In this document: piece by piece, positions 34,860-43,694 of the stretch
Layout of the letters: each line of letters opens with the position of its first letter
Numbering within the stretch: position 1 is the stretch's first letter
Origin: Halomicrobium urmianum
GTDB lineage: Archaea; Halobacteriota; Halobacteria; Halobacteriales; Haloarculaceae
Length of the DNA stretch: 64,000 bases
NCBI RefSeq assembly: GCF_020217425.1
Contig: NZ_CP084090.1
Span: forward strand, 2,852,001-2,916,000
Direction: 5' to 3'
Position numbers and translations under genes: made by a program
The notes under the pieces: model-generated
Told to the model about the DNA's origin: nothing
Seen by the model: the letters and a program-made list of their open reading frames with translations, nothing else
The model's database searches: none

Positions 34860-35591
34860 TCAGATCTCCTTCGCCATCATCACCTCGTCGATGTACTGCC
34901 CGCCGAGCTTGTAGTGGTCCTCGCGGACGGCCTCGGTCTCCCAGTCGTGGGCCTCGAGGAACTCGATGGCGTCCGCGTTGGTCGAGGGAACGGAGTTGTA
35001 TATCTTCTCGAACCCTTGGCTGTCGGCCCACTCGATGCCCCGCTCCAGCAGGCGGCTGCCGATCCCCACACCGCGGTACTGTTCGAGGACGCCGAGCGTC
35101 AGCTCGGCGGTATGCGACAGCTTGTCGAGCTCGGGGTGGCGCAGGTGGACCCAGCCGACCACGTCGTCGCCGACGGTGGCGACGAAGAAGATGCGCGACT
35201 CCAGGTCGTTGTGCCGGAGGAGCACGCCCTCGCTGTCGACGACGTCGGCGATGGTCTCGGCGTCGACGTAGGTCTTCTCGCCGACTGCCTCCCGGATGGC
35301 GCCGACGAGGCCGGTCAGGTCCTCCTGGCGGGCCTGTCTGATCGTGAACTCGACGTCCGCGGCGTGAAACTCCTCCGCCTCGGCCTCGTCGTAGGCGATG
35401 CGGACTATCCCGTCTCGCTCCTCGAGGACGTCGTCGCGCTTCAGGATGGCCATGTGGTGGCCGAACGCGCGCTCCTCCATTCCCAGCGCGGTCCGGATCT
35501 CCGACGGCCGGACGGCGCCGTGTCGCTCCACGTAGTCGTAGATGTCGCTGCGGTCCCGGTTCTCGAACGACGGCGGCTGTGCGAGTTCCAT
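34860..35591 (-). CDS. GNAT acetyltransferase with N-terminal winged helix
   Basis: 243 aa fusion. Residues ~8-65 are a winged-helix domain (DIYDYVERHGAVRPSEIRTALGMEERAFGHHMAILKRDDVLEE). Residues ~80-240 are a GNAT domain with acetyl-CoA loop LGVLEQYRGVGIGSRLLERGIEWA and NSVPSTNADAIEFLEAHDW. The start is ATG 35589-35591 (MELAQPPSF); a TATA-like AAGTATAG lies ~25 bp before. The fusion suggests a DNA-binding or regulated acetyltransferase. Confidence 0.87.
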   Translation of the reverse strand: MELAQPPSFENRDRSDIYDYVERHGAVRPSEIRTALGMEERAFGHHMAILKRDDVLEERDGIVRIAYDEAEAEEFHAADVEFTIRQARQEDLTGLVGAIREAVGEKTYVDAETIADVVDSEGVLLRHNDLESRIFFVATVGDDVVGWVHLRHPELDKLSHTAELTLGVLEQYRGVGIGSRLLERGIEWADSQGFEKIYNSVPSTNADAIEFLEAHDWETEAVREDHYKLGGQYIDEVMMAKEI

Positions 35592-35694
35592 GGGGTTAGT
35601 TACCACACATCTATACTTAATGGTTTGTCACGAATGGGGCCGCTTGCTGGCCAGATTCCACGACGGAAGATCAGCCGCGCCCTGGAACCGCGGG

Positions 35695-36072
35695 TCAGCC
35701 CCGACGCTCGGGAACGCCGGTGAGAATCTGCGCGGCGTCGCGGACGTTGTGGGTGTCCACGAGGAGCTCGGCGGCCTCGCGGAGCTGGTACTCCCCTTCG
35801 ACCTCCACGCCGTAGCAGGCGGCGTACATCGCCAGCCAGTCGTCGGCGGCGCCCTCCAGCCGGTCGTAGGTCTCCGGCGGGAAGTACTCCATCCGGCCGC
35901 CCGTGCGGAACTCGACGAACGCCGAGACCGTCGGCCCGAACCCGTCGCGCAGCAGGTCCATCGCGCGCTCCTCGTCGGGCGGATCGGCGGGCGGATCGAA
36001 CGACTCCCGCGCACTGTGCGCCCGCTGTGCGAGTGCGTCGATCCGGTCCAGGACGTCGGGGTCCGCCTGCAT
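35695..36072 (-). CDS. Small conserved protein next to the ETF genes
   Basis: 125 aa, soluble, MQADPDVLDRIDALAQRAHSARESF then RAMDLLRDGFGPTVSAFVEFRTGGRMEYFPPETYDRLEGAADDWLAMYAACYGV. No family that I can name. Its ATG lies 2 nt after the fixC stop, so it is the last gene of the ferredoxin-etfB-etfA-fixC unit and may have an accessory role there. Confidence 0.75.
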   Translation of the reverse strand: MQADPDVLDRIDALAQRAHSARESFDPPADPPDEERAMDLLRDGFGPTVSAFVEFRTGGRMEYFPPETYDRLEGAADDWLAMYAACYGVEVEGEYQLREAAELLVDTHNVRDAAQILTGVPERRG

Positions 36073-36074
36073 CG

Positions 36075-37775
36075 CTACCCCTCCCTGAACTCGACGCCCT
36101 TGCCGCCGTCCGGGTGCTCCCAGTTCGTGTCGGCGACGACCGCGCAGGTGCCGCATTCGACGCAGGGCTGTGTGTCCAGGCTGACGACGTGCTCCTCGTC
36201 GCCGTTGGTCTGGATCCGCTCGTCGCGGTAGCAGCCCCCGCCGAAGTCCTCTGCGCTGACCGGACAGGCCGTCACGGCCGTTCCGGAGGCCGCGTAGGAG
36301 TTGTCGATCAGTTCGATGTGCGGGTCGCCGACGTCGTAGGTCAGGTCGCCGATGCGGTCGTCCAGCTCCGGCGGCTCGACCTCGTTGCGGTCGGTCACGC
36401 GCTCGCCGAGTTCCTCGGCGATGACGGCCGGCAGCGTCACGTACGGCGTCCGGGTGTCCGGGATCATCGAGACGAGCCGCGGCGAGGAGTACAGGCGTTC
36501 GAGGACGCCCTCGCCGAGCGCGCGCACAGCGTAGCGGCCCAGCGAGGAATCGGTCAGCCGGTCGGTCCAGCCGGACAGCGGCTCGACTTCGCCGAGCGAA
36601 CCCAGGTTCCGGTAGGCGCTCGGCCGGAGCTTCCCCATCACGCCCTCGCTGTGGAGCTTCTCCTCGTACAGCGCTCCGGCCCGCTCGGGACGACCGCGCG
36701 AGCGAGCGTCGACGAAGGCCTCGGCGGCCAGCGCGCCCGCGGTGACGGCGTGGTTCATCCCCTTGATGATCGGCCCCTGGGCCTGCATCTGGCCGGCGGC
36801 GTCGCCGACCAGCAGCAGGCGACCGTCGTGAGGCGACTCCAGCGCGACCTTCTTCGAGTCCGGGACGAGCTTCGCAGAGTACTCCCGCTCGCGGTAGTCG
36901 TCGCCGAGCCACTGCGCCAGCAGGGGATGAGTCAGCAGGTTGTCCAGCAGTTCGTGGGGTTCGGCCCGTTCAGCGGCGATGGAGTCGAGGTGGAACACAG
37001 TCCCGACGGACAGCGAGTCCCGGTTCGTATAGAGGAACCCGCCGCCGCGGACACCGTCGAAGAGGTCGCCCGAGAACAGGTGGGCGACGCCCTCGTCGTC
37101 GCCGATGCCGAACCGCTCGTTGACCGCTCCGGGTTCCATGTCCACTACGGCCTTGACGCCCTGATACCACTCCTCGGGCTCCTCCCAGTCCATCAGGCCG
37201 GCGTCGCGGGCCAGTTCGGAGTTGACGCCGTCGGCCGCGACGATCAGGTCGGCCGTGATGGGATCGAGTTCCGCCGTCTCGACGCCGACGATCTCACCGC
37301 CGTCCCGGAGGAGCCCCGTCACCCGCACCTCCGTCAGCAGGCCGCCGCCGGTCTCCCGGGTCATCTCGTGGACCCGCTCGGCGAGCCAGGAGTCCATCTT
37401 CCGCCGCAGTACCGAGTCCGCCCACTCCGTGTCGTGGTGGTGTAGCTCGGAGATGTCGAAGGTGGCGACCTGATCGCCGGCGACGTTGTGGATGTAGTTC
37501 TCCGTCGTCGGCCGCTCTGTGGCAGCCTCGCGGAACCCGGGGAACAGGCCGTCGATGGTGTACGGCGCGGACTCCTCGGCGTAGATCAGGCCCCCGGAGA
37601 CGTTCTTCGACCCGGCGTCGACGCCCCGCTCCAGGACCAGCGTCTCGACGCCGTTGCTCGCCAGCGTCGCCGCCGCCGCGGCGCCGCCGGGACCACAGCC
37701 GACGACGACGGCCTCGTAGTGCTCGTAGTCGTCGGTCGCGCCGTACTCCCCGACGGCCCCGCTGTCGTCAGTCAT
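36075..37775 (-). CDS. fixC: ETF-quinone oxidoreductase (FixC fused to FixX)
   Basis: 566 aa membrane-associated flavoprotein passing electrons from ETF to the quinone pool. The N-terminal FAD motif is VVVGCGPGGAAAAATLASNG (~21-40), then the GG-type loop and LLVGDAAGQMQAQGPIIKGMNHA. The C-terminal ~80 residues form the FixX-like iron-sulfur part (TACPVSAEDFGGGCYRDER and CVECGTCAVV). Its start overlaps the etfA 3' end by 8 bp. Confidence 0.93.
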   Translation of the reverse strand: MTDDSGAVGEYGATDDYEHYEAVVVGCGPGGAAAAATLASNGVETLVLERGVDAGSKNVSGGLIYAEESAPYTIDGLFPGFREAATERPTTENYIHNVAGDQVATFDISELHHHDTEWADSVLRRKMDSWLAERVHEMTRETGGGLLTEVRVTGLLRDGGEIVGVETAELDPITADLIVAADGVNSELARDAGLMDWEEPEEWYQGVKAVVDMEPGAVNERFGIGDDEGVAHLFSGDLFDGVRGGGFLYTNRDSLSVGTVFHLDSIAAERAEPHELLDNLLTHPLLAQWLGDDYREREYSAKLVPDSKKVALESPHDGRLLLVGDAAGQMQAQGPIIKGMNHAVTAGALAAEAFVDARSRGRPERAGALYEEKLHSEGVMGKLRPSAYRNLGSLGEVEPLSGWTDRLTDSSLGRYAVRALGEGVLERLYSSPRLVSMIPDTRTPYVTLPAVIAEELGERVTDRNEVEPPELDDRIGDLTYDVGDPHIELIDNSYAASGTAVTACPVSAEDFGGGCYRDERIQTNGDEEHVVSLDTQPCVECGTCAVVADTNWEHPDGGKGVEFREG

Positions 37776-39426
37776 CGTCGCTCACCTCCTGCAGGGCCGC
37801 GGCGAACTCGCCGCGTTCGAGCGCCTCGGTCAGCCGCGGCAGCACCTCGAACAGGTCGCCCTCGACGAAGTAGTCCGAGAAGCCCCGGATGTCCGCGTCG
37901 GGGTCCGTGTTGATCGCGACGATCGTGTCCGACTCGTCCATACCGACCTTGTGCTGGATGGCCCCGGAGATGCCCGCGGCGACGTAGACGTCCGGTTCCA
38001 CCACCTGCCCGGACTCGCCGATCTGTCGGTCCTCGCCGACGTACTGCTCGACGTGGCCCTCGAAGCTGTAGGAGGACGTGATGACGCCCCGCGAGAGCCC
38101 GAGGGCGGCGTCCTCGAAGGTGTCGACCATGTCCAGCCCGAGTTCGATGCCCTCCGTCGGGGCGTCGCCGATGCCCCGGCCGAGCGCGACGACGACGTCG
38201 TGGCCGGTCAGGTCGACGCCCTCGTCCAGCTGGTCGTACTCCGTGACGTCCACCTGGAACCACTCGTCGGGGAGGTCCATGTCGTGCTCGACGACCTCGC
38301 CCTGCCGCTCGGGGTCGGCCTCGGGGATCTCGAAGCTCCCCGGGATGACCGAGGCCCCCTGCGGGTGGAAGTCCCGGAAGGGCTTGTCGATGCAGAGGAT
38401 GGTCGAGTACTCGAAGCCCGAGAAGTCCGGCCGCTTCATGTGCAGGACGCGGTCGAACTCCTCGCTGTCGCCGGGCGTGCCGGTCTTGGCGGGGTTCGAG
38501 ATCATCGCGTTCTCGATGTACAGTCCGGAGCAGTCCGAGGCGAGTCCGGAGTCGAGTTCGCCCTGCACGAGCGCCGAGAGGTCCCGGCCGTTGTTCGTGG
38601 CGGGGAAGACGGTGTAGCGGGGCTCGTGGTAGTCCCGCCACTCGAAGTCGCCGTCCCGGCACATGTGGCAGAAGATCTCGGTGTAGGGCTTGTGCCGGAA
38701 GCGCTCCAGGCGCTCGTCCTCGTGGTAGACCACGCGATCCGCGCCGTAGGAGACGATCTCGTCCGTCAGGTCGGACACCTCGTCGCCGATCACGACGGCG
38801 ATCACCTCCTCGGGGTTGCCGTCCTCGTCCCCGCCGTACTCCCGATCGTACTCGTCCATCAACTGCCGGGCCTTCCCGAGCATCTCGCGGGAGACGTCGA
38901 TCAACTCGCCCTGCTGGGTCTCGCAGTAGACCCACATGTCGTGGTAGGTCTCGCCGGACGTCCCCTCGACCCACTGCTTCTCGTTGGTGGGGTGGTCGAG
39001 GTCCGGGTGTTTCTCCTCGGGCGGCACGTACTCCAGTTCCTCGGCCTCTTCGCCCGCCTCGTCCTCACTGCCCTGAATGGCCTCGATGCGGCTTTCGATC
39101 CGCTCCTTCGCGGTCTTGCGGTCCTCGCCCTCCCGCTCCCGCTCCAGGAGATCCTCCAGTACGTCGACGTCATCGAGGCCCCGAACGAGGTTGGCGACGT
39201 CGGCGACGGTCAGCTCCGAGAGGTCGACCTCGTCCGGATCAGCGTCCTCCTCGTCCTCCGCGGTGAGTTTCTCCAGTCGGTCCTCGAGCAGCGTCTTCAC
39301 GGGCGCGCGGTCCTCGCCCTCCTCCTCGAGGGCGAGCATCTCCTCGATCTCCCCGGGGTCGTCGACGTCTTTGATCTTCGGGCCCAGTTCGGCGATGTCG
39401 TGTTCCGTGGGGTCGATGTCTGGCAC
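37768..39426 (-). CDS. etfA: Electron transfer flavoprotein alpha subunit with long N-terminal extension
   Basis: 552 aa. Residues ~1-150 are an acidic, helical, repeat-like region (LALEEEGEDRAPVKTLLEDRLEKL and LLEREREGEDRKTAKERIESRIEAI are related units). The ETF alpha body follows, ending with the FAD domain: VVALGRGIG, SYSFEGHVEQYVGEDRQIGESGQVV and AAGISGAIQHKVGM. Typical ETF alpha is ~310-330 aa, so the extension is large, though extended forms occur in haloarchaea. It works with etfB. Confidence 0.93.
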   Translation of the reverse strand: MPDIDPTEHDIAELGPKIKDVDDPGEIEEMLALEEEGEDRAPVKTLLEDRLEKLTAEDEEDADPDEVDLSELTVADVANLVRGLDDVDVLEDLLEREREGEDRKTAKERIESRIEAIQGSEDEAGEEAEELEYVPPEEKHPDLDHPTNEKQWVEGTSGETYHDMWVYCETQQGELIDVSREMLGKARQLMDEYDREYGGDEDGNPEEVIAVVIGDEVSDLTDEIVSYGADRVVYHEDERLERFRHKPYTEIFCHMCRDGDFEWRDYHEPRYTVFPATNNGRDLSALVQGELDSGLASDCSGLYIENAMISNPAKTGTPGDSEEFDRVLHMKRPDFSGFEYSTILCIDKPFRDFHPQGASVIPGSFEIPEADPERQGEVVEHDMDLPDEWFQVDVTEYDQLDEGVDLTGHDVVVALGRGIGDAPTEGIELGLDMVDTFEDAALGLSRGVITSSYSFEGHVEQYVGEDRQIGESGQVVEPDVYVAAGISGAIQHKVGMDESDTIVAINTDPDADIRGFSDYFVEGDLFEVLPRLTEALERGEFAAALQEVSDDD

Positions 39427-39428
39427 AG

Positions 39429-40283
39429 TCAGTCACCTGCCGCGTAGGGGGCGAGTTCGTCGAACACCTGTTCCATTCCGGACTCGTCGTCGGAGTCGAC
39501 CACCGTCGCCTCGCGCTCGGAGGGCGCTCGGGGAATCGGGTCCACGCCGGCGACGATGGTGGGTGAGCCGTCGAGGCCGATGTAGTCCGGGTCGAGGTTG
39601 AGGTCCGCGTGGTCCCACACCGTGAGGTGGTCCTCGAACCCCTCGGCCCGCTCCTGGGTCTCCTCTCGGAGGTCCTTCCAGGCCAGCCTGTGGGCGGCCT
39701 TCCGGTAGGTGGGCTCGAACTCCGGGTCGGCGACGACGAACGCGGGGAGGTCCGTCTCGACGGTCTCGATCTCCTCGACGTCGCCCTCGACGAGGCGCTT
39801 GGCCCGCAGCCGTCCGGCCTCCTCGTCGACGTCCAGCGCGACGACGTGGGTCACCAGCGGCATATCGAGGCACCAGGCCGTCTGCGGGCCGGTGTGGCCG
39901 GTCTCCCCGTCGGCCGTCTTGAAGCCGGCGAACACCAGGTCCGGTTCCTCCGCCAGGTTCTGGATGCCGGTGGCGACCGTCATGGCCGTCGCCCAGGTGT
40001 CGGCCGCACCCATCTCGCGGTCGGAGAGGAGATAGAGGTCGTCCGCGTAGACGTCCGCCATGCCCTCCTGCAGGACCTCCTGGTAGCCGGGCGGTCCCAT
40101 GCTCATCAGCGACACCGTGCCGCCGTTCCTGACCTTCGTCTGGAGGGCCGCACGGAGCGCGTGCTTGTCGTTCGGGTTCATCACCGTCGGCGTCTTCCCG
40201 CGCTCGAGGTGGCCGTCCTCGTCGAAGGACACCTGCCCCTCGCGGAAGTCCGGGACGCCTTTCGTCAGTACGACTGTGCGCAT
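39429..40283 (-). CDS. etfB: Electron transfer flavoprotein beta subunit
   Basis: 284 aa AMP-binding ETF subunit. Family segments are MRTVVLTKGVPDF, MNPNDKHALRAALQTK, FAGFKTADGETGHTGPQTAWCLDMPLVTHV and ADPEFEPTYRKAAHRLAWKDL. The start is ATG 40281-40283; the longer frame upstream reads as non-coding. It is 2 nt before etfA. Together they form the soluble electron carrier feeding FixC. Confidence 0.94.
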   Translation of the reverse strand: MRTVVLTKGVPDFREGQVSFDEDGHLERGKTPTVMNPNDKHALRAALQTKVRNGGTVSLMSMGPPGYQEVLQEGMADVYADDLYLLSDREMGAADTWATAMTVATGIQNLAEEPDLVFAGFKTADGETGHTGPQTAWCLDMPLVTHVVALDVDEEAGRLRAKRLVEGDVEEIETVETDLPAFVVADPEFEPTYRKAAHRLAWKDLREETQERAEGFEDHLTVWDHADLNLDPDYIGLDGSPTIVAGVDPIPRAPSEREATVVDSDDESGMEQVFDELAPYAAGD

Positions 40284-40477
40284 TGGTGTCACTACCCTCG
40301 TGGCTGTATGCCACTCCACCGAACATTAATAGTCTTTTGTACTTATTACTCTCCAACAGTTCGGGGAGGGCAGTGGATCGGCTACCCAGGAGGGCGAAAA
40401 CCGGGGACAGCCGCGGCTGCTCGTCGTCGAATCACTGCGGCGATACGTTCGCGGGAGCCTCGGCCCGGAGGCGACGG

Positions 40478-40816
40478 CTAGATTCGGCCGGCGCGGCTCG
40501 GATCGACGTCGATGGCGTCGACCGGACAGACGTCCACGCAGAGCATGCAGTCGATGCACTGGTCCTCGTGGGCCGGATCGGCCTTGATCTCGCTCTCCGG
40601 GTGACCGGGCGTGTCGACCCACTCGAAGACGTCCACGGGGCAGTCCTCCAGGCAGGCCCCGTCCGCGAGGCAGATGTCGAAGTCCACGGCGACGTGGGTT
40701 CCGTGGATGCCTTGCTTCTCCTCGATGGGATCCTCGCCGTCTGACGTCCACACGCGGTGGCCCTCGTGGCGGTCTACCTCCTCGTAGGTCTCCTCGAACT
40801 CGGGATCTATGGCCAT
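40478..40816 (-). CDS. Seven-iron type ferredoxin (zinc-ferredoxin-like)
   Basis: 112 aa. Two cluster motifs: CLADGACLEDCP (C-x5-C-x3-CP, fits 3Fe-4S or modified) and CIDCMLCVDVCP (C-x2-C-x2-C-x3-CP, 4Fe-4S). The N-terminal extension with EVDRHEGHRVW could hold zinc, as in archaeal zinc-ferredoxins. It lies ~195 bp before etfB on the same strand and may be its redox partner. Confidence 0.88.
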   Translation of the reverse strand: MAIDPEFEETYEEVDRHEGHRVWTSDGEDPIEEKQGIHGTHVAVDFDICLADGACLEDCPVDVFEWVDTPGHPESEIKADPAHEDQCIDCMLCVDVCPVDAIDVDPSRAGRI

Positions 40817-40913
40817 TGGTATCTTATCTCACTTATCGCTATTACTTAAGTTTTTGACCGTCGGGCGCTCCGTCGATCGGAACTCGGCCGGCGAGACTGA
40901 AGTGTCCGTCGCT

Positions 40914-40969
40914 GTCCAGCTGAACTGCGAGAGGCCGGGCTCGGAGGACGAACGGAGTGAGTCCTCCGG
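40914..40969 (+). repeat. 56-bp REP-like element, copy B
   Basis: Aligns without gaps to copy A (12679-12734) at about 79% identity. It contains a GACGAACGGAGTGAGTC palindrome flanked by GGAG/CTCC. It is the left half of a head-to-head pair with copy C, separated by a 26-bp spacer. Confidence 0.75.
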
Positions 40970-40995
40970 CGTGCGGCGGCAGATGCTGCCGCCAG

Positions 40996-41051
40996 CCGGT
41001 AGACTCGCTTCGCTCGTCTCTCAAGCCCGGCCTCGCTGCGTTCGGCTGGAC
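40996..41051 (-). repeat. 56-bp REP-like element, copy C
   Basis: Inverted partner of copy B, about 84% identical to copy A. With B it forms a ~138-bp structure whose outer arms pair and whose inside has three small hairpins, the central one GGCGGCAGATGCTGCCGCC (~40975-40993). Nothing else is seen in 40817-41069. Confidence 0.75.
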
Positions 41052-41069
41052 GGCGTTCGACTGCGAGGG

Positions 41070-41450
41070 TTACAGCGGACCGCCGCCCTGGCGGCCCTCC
41101 TCTTCGACGTCGCTCAGTTCGCGCTCGTCGTTGTACTCCCGCCCGCCGGGACTGCCGGCCTCGCCGGTCACCTCGTTGTACACCGCTTCCCGTACCTCCT
41201 GTGGCGACTCGAACTCCTCGTCGACGAGCCGGTCGAACACCGAGCCCAGCGACTCGGTCTCGTTCGGGAGGTCGATCGACTGGTCGCCGTACTCGACGGC
41301 CAGTTCCTCGCCCCGGACGGGGTACTTCATGTCGTCGAACATACTGGCGTCGCCGAGCATGTCCTCGACCGTCTCCGTCCGCTCGTGGCGACGCTCGTTG
41401 GCGCTCTCCTGGACGCGCTCCGGGTCGGGGTCGTAGGAGTCGTCGGGCAT
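41070..41450 (-). CDS. DUF5789-like acidic protein
   Basis: 126 aa soluble, acidic. Conserved-looking core: DDMKYPVRGEELAVEYGDQSIDLPNETESLGSVFDRL then EEFESPQEVREAVYNEVTGEAGSPGGREYNDERE, which recalls the haloarchaeal family DUF5789 (function unknown). The start is ATG 41448-41450 (MPDDSYDPDPERVQESANERRHE). Its 3' end abuts the REP-like pair. Confidence 0.75.
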   Translation of the reverse strand: MPDDSYDPDPERVQESANERRHERTETVEDMLGDASMFDDMKYPVRGEELAVEYGDQSIDLPNETESLGSVFDRLVDEEFESPQEVREAVYNEVTGEAGSPGGREYNDERELSDVEEEGRQGGGPL

Positions 41451-41587
41451 CACCGTGGCTAGTCGGACGAGCCGTATAGACCTGTCTCCGGGACAACAAC
41501 TCGGCGACGACCCGGCGGGAAGCCGGATCGCGGTCGAACCCTCGTGGCACGCAATCGCGGACCAGCAGCGCGGCCCTCCGGTGGCAG

Positions 41588-42382
41588 TCAGAGATGCTCG
41601 TCCAGAAAGTCCGCGGTCCGCTCCAGCGTCCGCTCGTAGGTGGCAGCGTGGTGCGGGAACAGGTGGTCCGCGCCGTCGCCGGAGAGCAGTTCCAGTTCGG
41701 CCTCGGTGACCGCCGACAGCGCCGCGTGGAAGCGCTCGGACTGGTCCGGGTCGACGGCCTCGTCGTCGGCCCCGTGGACGAGCAGCGACGGCGGCGTCGT
41801 CACGTCCTCCTGTCCCAGCGGCGACGCGAGGTCGAATCGCTCCGGGTCCTCCGCCGGCGTCCCGCGGACGTACTCCCGGTTCGCAGCGGGGTCGTCCCAC
41901 GCGGCCACGTCGTAGATGCCGGCGTAGCCCACGAGCGCGTCGACGGCCGAGGAGGCGCCCGGGTACCGCTCCGGCTCGAAGGCCGGTTCGTCGGCCGTGA
42001 CGGCCGCCAGCGCGGCGAGGTTCCCGCCGGCCGAGTGGCCGACGACGGCGATCCGGTCGGGGTCGACGCCGTAGTCCGGCCCCTCGCTGCGGAGCCACTC
42101 GACGGCGGCCTTCACGTCGACGAGCGCCGCCGGGAACGACGCCTCCGGTCCGAGCCGATACTGCGACTCGACGGCGACGTATCCCTCGTCGGCGAAATCG
42201 AGCGCCTGGCGGGCGAACTGCCCCTTGTCGCCGGAGACGAAGCCGCCCCCGTGGACGAACAGGACGGCCGGATTCGGGCCGCTCTCCGGCGGCTCGTAGG
42301 CGTCGAGGTGGAGCGTCCGCTCGTCGGTCTCCCGGAACGGCAGGTCGCGGTGGACGGAGATGCGCGGGGCTTCTCTGCTCAT
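41588..42382 (-). CDS. Alpha/beta hydrolase (HSL-type esterase)
   Basis: 264 aa esterase/lipase-like hydrolase. The oxyanion-hole motif is HGGGFVSGDKG, the nucleophile is GHSAGGN, and the acid/His are HGADDEAVDPDQSERF and the late DHLFPHH. The start is ATG 42380-42382 (MSREAPRISVHRDLPF). Divergent from the Tat-exported gene next door. The substrate is unknown, likely short-chain esters. Confidence 0.9.
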   Translation of the reverse strand: MSREAPRISVHRDLPFRETDERTLHLDAYEPPESGPNPAVLFVHGGGFVSGDKGQFARQALDFADEGYVAVESQYRLGPEASFPAALVDVKAAVEWLRSEGPDYGVDPDRIAVVGHSAGGNLAALAAVTADEPAFEPERYPGASSAVDALVGYAGIYDVAAWDDPAANREYVRGTPAEDPERFDLASPLGQEDVTTPPSLLVHGADDEAVDPDQSERFHAALSAVTEAELELLSGDGADHLFPHHAATYERTLERTADFLDEHL

Positions 42383-42497
42383 GCCCGGGGCTCCGACCGG
42401 GACGGTCAAGTAGCCGGCGGAGACGGCGTCGCCGCGGCCCCGACGAGTGACACGTTGGAAAATAACAATGAAGCGTTCGGGCCGCGAAGGTGCTCGT

Positions 42498-43679
42498 ATG
42501 GACCGCCGCAGTTTCCTCGCCACCGCCGGCGTCGCAGCGGTCGGTGCCGGAGCCGGGACCGGCCCCCTCCAGCGGGGGTTCCGAACGATCGGCGTCCCGC
42601 GGGACGCGGACTCGATCCAGGCGGGCGTCGACGCGGCGTCGCCGGGTGATCTGGTCCTCGTCGACGCCGGCACCTACGACGAGAATGTGGTCGCCTCGAC
42701 GCCGGGGATCACGCTGCGCGGCGTGGACCGCAACGCGGTCGTCCTCGACGGCGGCTTCAACCCAGGCAACGGCGTCGACGTGGTGGCCGACGGCGTCGCC
42801 GTCGAGAACCTCACCGTCCGGCGCTACCAGGGGACGGGCGTCTACTGGCGCGACGTCGCGGGCTTCCGCGGCAGCTACCTCACCGCGTACAACAACGGCT
42901 ACTACGGCATCTACGCGAGCAAGTCCCGCGACGGCCGGTTCGAGTACAGCTACGCGTCCGGCCATCCCGACGCCGGCTTCTACCTCGGGCGGAACCGGCC
43001 CTACGACGCCGTCGTCGCGAACGTTGTCGCCGAGCACAACGCCATCGGGTACTCGGGCACCAGCACGGGCGGGAACCTGACGGTCAGGGACTCGATCTTC
43101 CGGCACAACCGGGCCGGGATCCTCCCGAACACGCTGGACACCACTGATCCGCCGCAGCGCGCCTCCCGCTTCGTCGGCAACGTCGTCTCGGAAAACGACG
43201 ACGAAGGCGCCCCCTCGCTGCGCTACGTCGCTCCCACGTTCGGAATGGGCGTCGTCCTCTGGGGCGCCAGCGACAACCTGGTCGCGGACAACCAGGTCGA
43301 CGGCCATCCGAACTTCGGAATCGCCGCCGACCACAACGTCGTCGCCCCGTCGGGGAACGAGGTCCGGAACAACGTGGTCAGGGGCTCCGGCGAGGCCGAT
43401 CTGGCGCTGGGGGCGCCCGCCGGCGACGGCAATCAGTTCGCGGGCAATCAGTTCGCCACCAGCGCTCCCACGGACCTGCAGGCGGACGCGAGCGGCGGCT
43501 CCCGGCGCGTCGCGGCCGTCTTCGAGCGCCAGGCGGTGGCTCAGGGCGACGAGACGCCGGGCGGCGACTGGCGCGACCAGCCCGAACCGGATCCGCAACC
43601 GACGATGCGGGACCCCGAGGCGGCGCCGCGGGCCGCCGACGGGGCGACCTCGTGGGGCGGAGACGCGGGGAAAAGATGA
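42498..43679 (+). CDS. Tat-exported right-handed beta-helix protein (NosD-like)
   Basis: 393 aa. A Tat-type signal starts the protein (MDRRSFLATAGVAAVGAGAG). A parallel beta-helix follows: SIQAGVDAASPGDLVLVDAGTYDENVVASTPGITLRGVDRNAVVLDGG, NGVDVVADGVAVENLTVRR, then further NGYYGIYASKSRDGRFEYSYASGH-type rungs. Such folds occur in polysaccharide lyases and NosD-like periplasmic proteins. The active site is not evident. The C-terminal ~60 residues are disordered. Confidence 0.85.
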   Translation: MDRRSFLATAGVAAVGAGAGTGPLQRGFRTIGVPRDADSIQAGVDAASPGDLVLVDAGTYDENVVASTPGITLRGVDRNAVVLDGGFNPGNGVDVVADGVAVENLTVRRYQGTGVYWRDVAGFRGSYLTAYNNGYYGIYASKSRDGRFEYSYASGHPDAGFYLGRNRPYDAVVANVVAEHNAIGYSGTSTGGNLTVRDSIFRHNRAGILPNTLDTTDPPQRASRFVGNVVSENDDEGAPSLRYVAPTFGMGVVLWGASDNLVADNQVDGHPNFGIAADHNVVAPSGNEVRNNVVRGSGEADLALGAPAGDGNQFAGNQFATSAPTDLQADASGGSRRVAAVFERQAVAQGDETPGGDWRDQPEPDPQPTMRDPEAAPRAADGATSWGGDAGKR

Positions 43680-43694
43680 GCATCGGCCGGCAGC

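Noticed and set aside
41070-43598. 842-aa minus-strand open frame
   Set aside because: Only its last 126 codons (DUF5789-like) look real; the rest crosses the esterase and the beta-helix gene in wrong frames.
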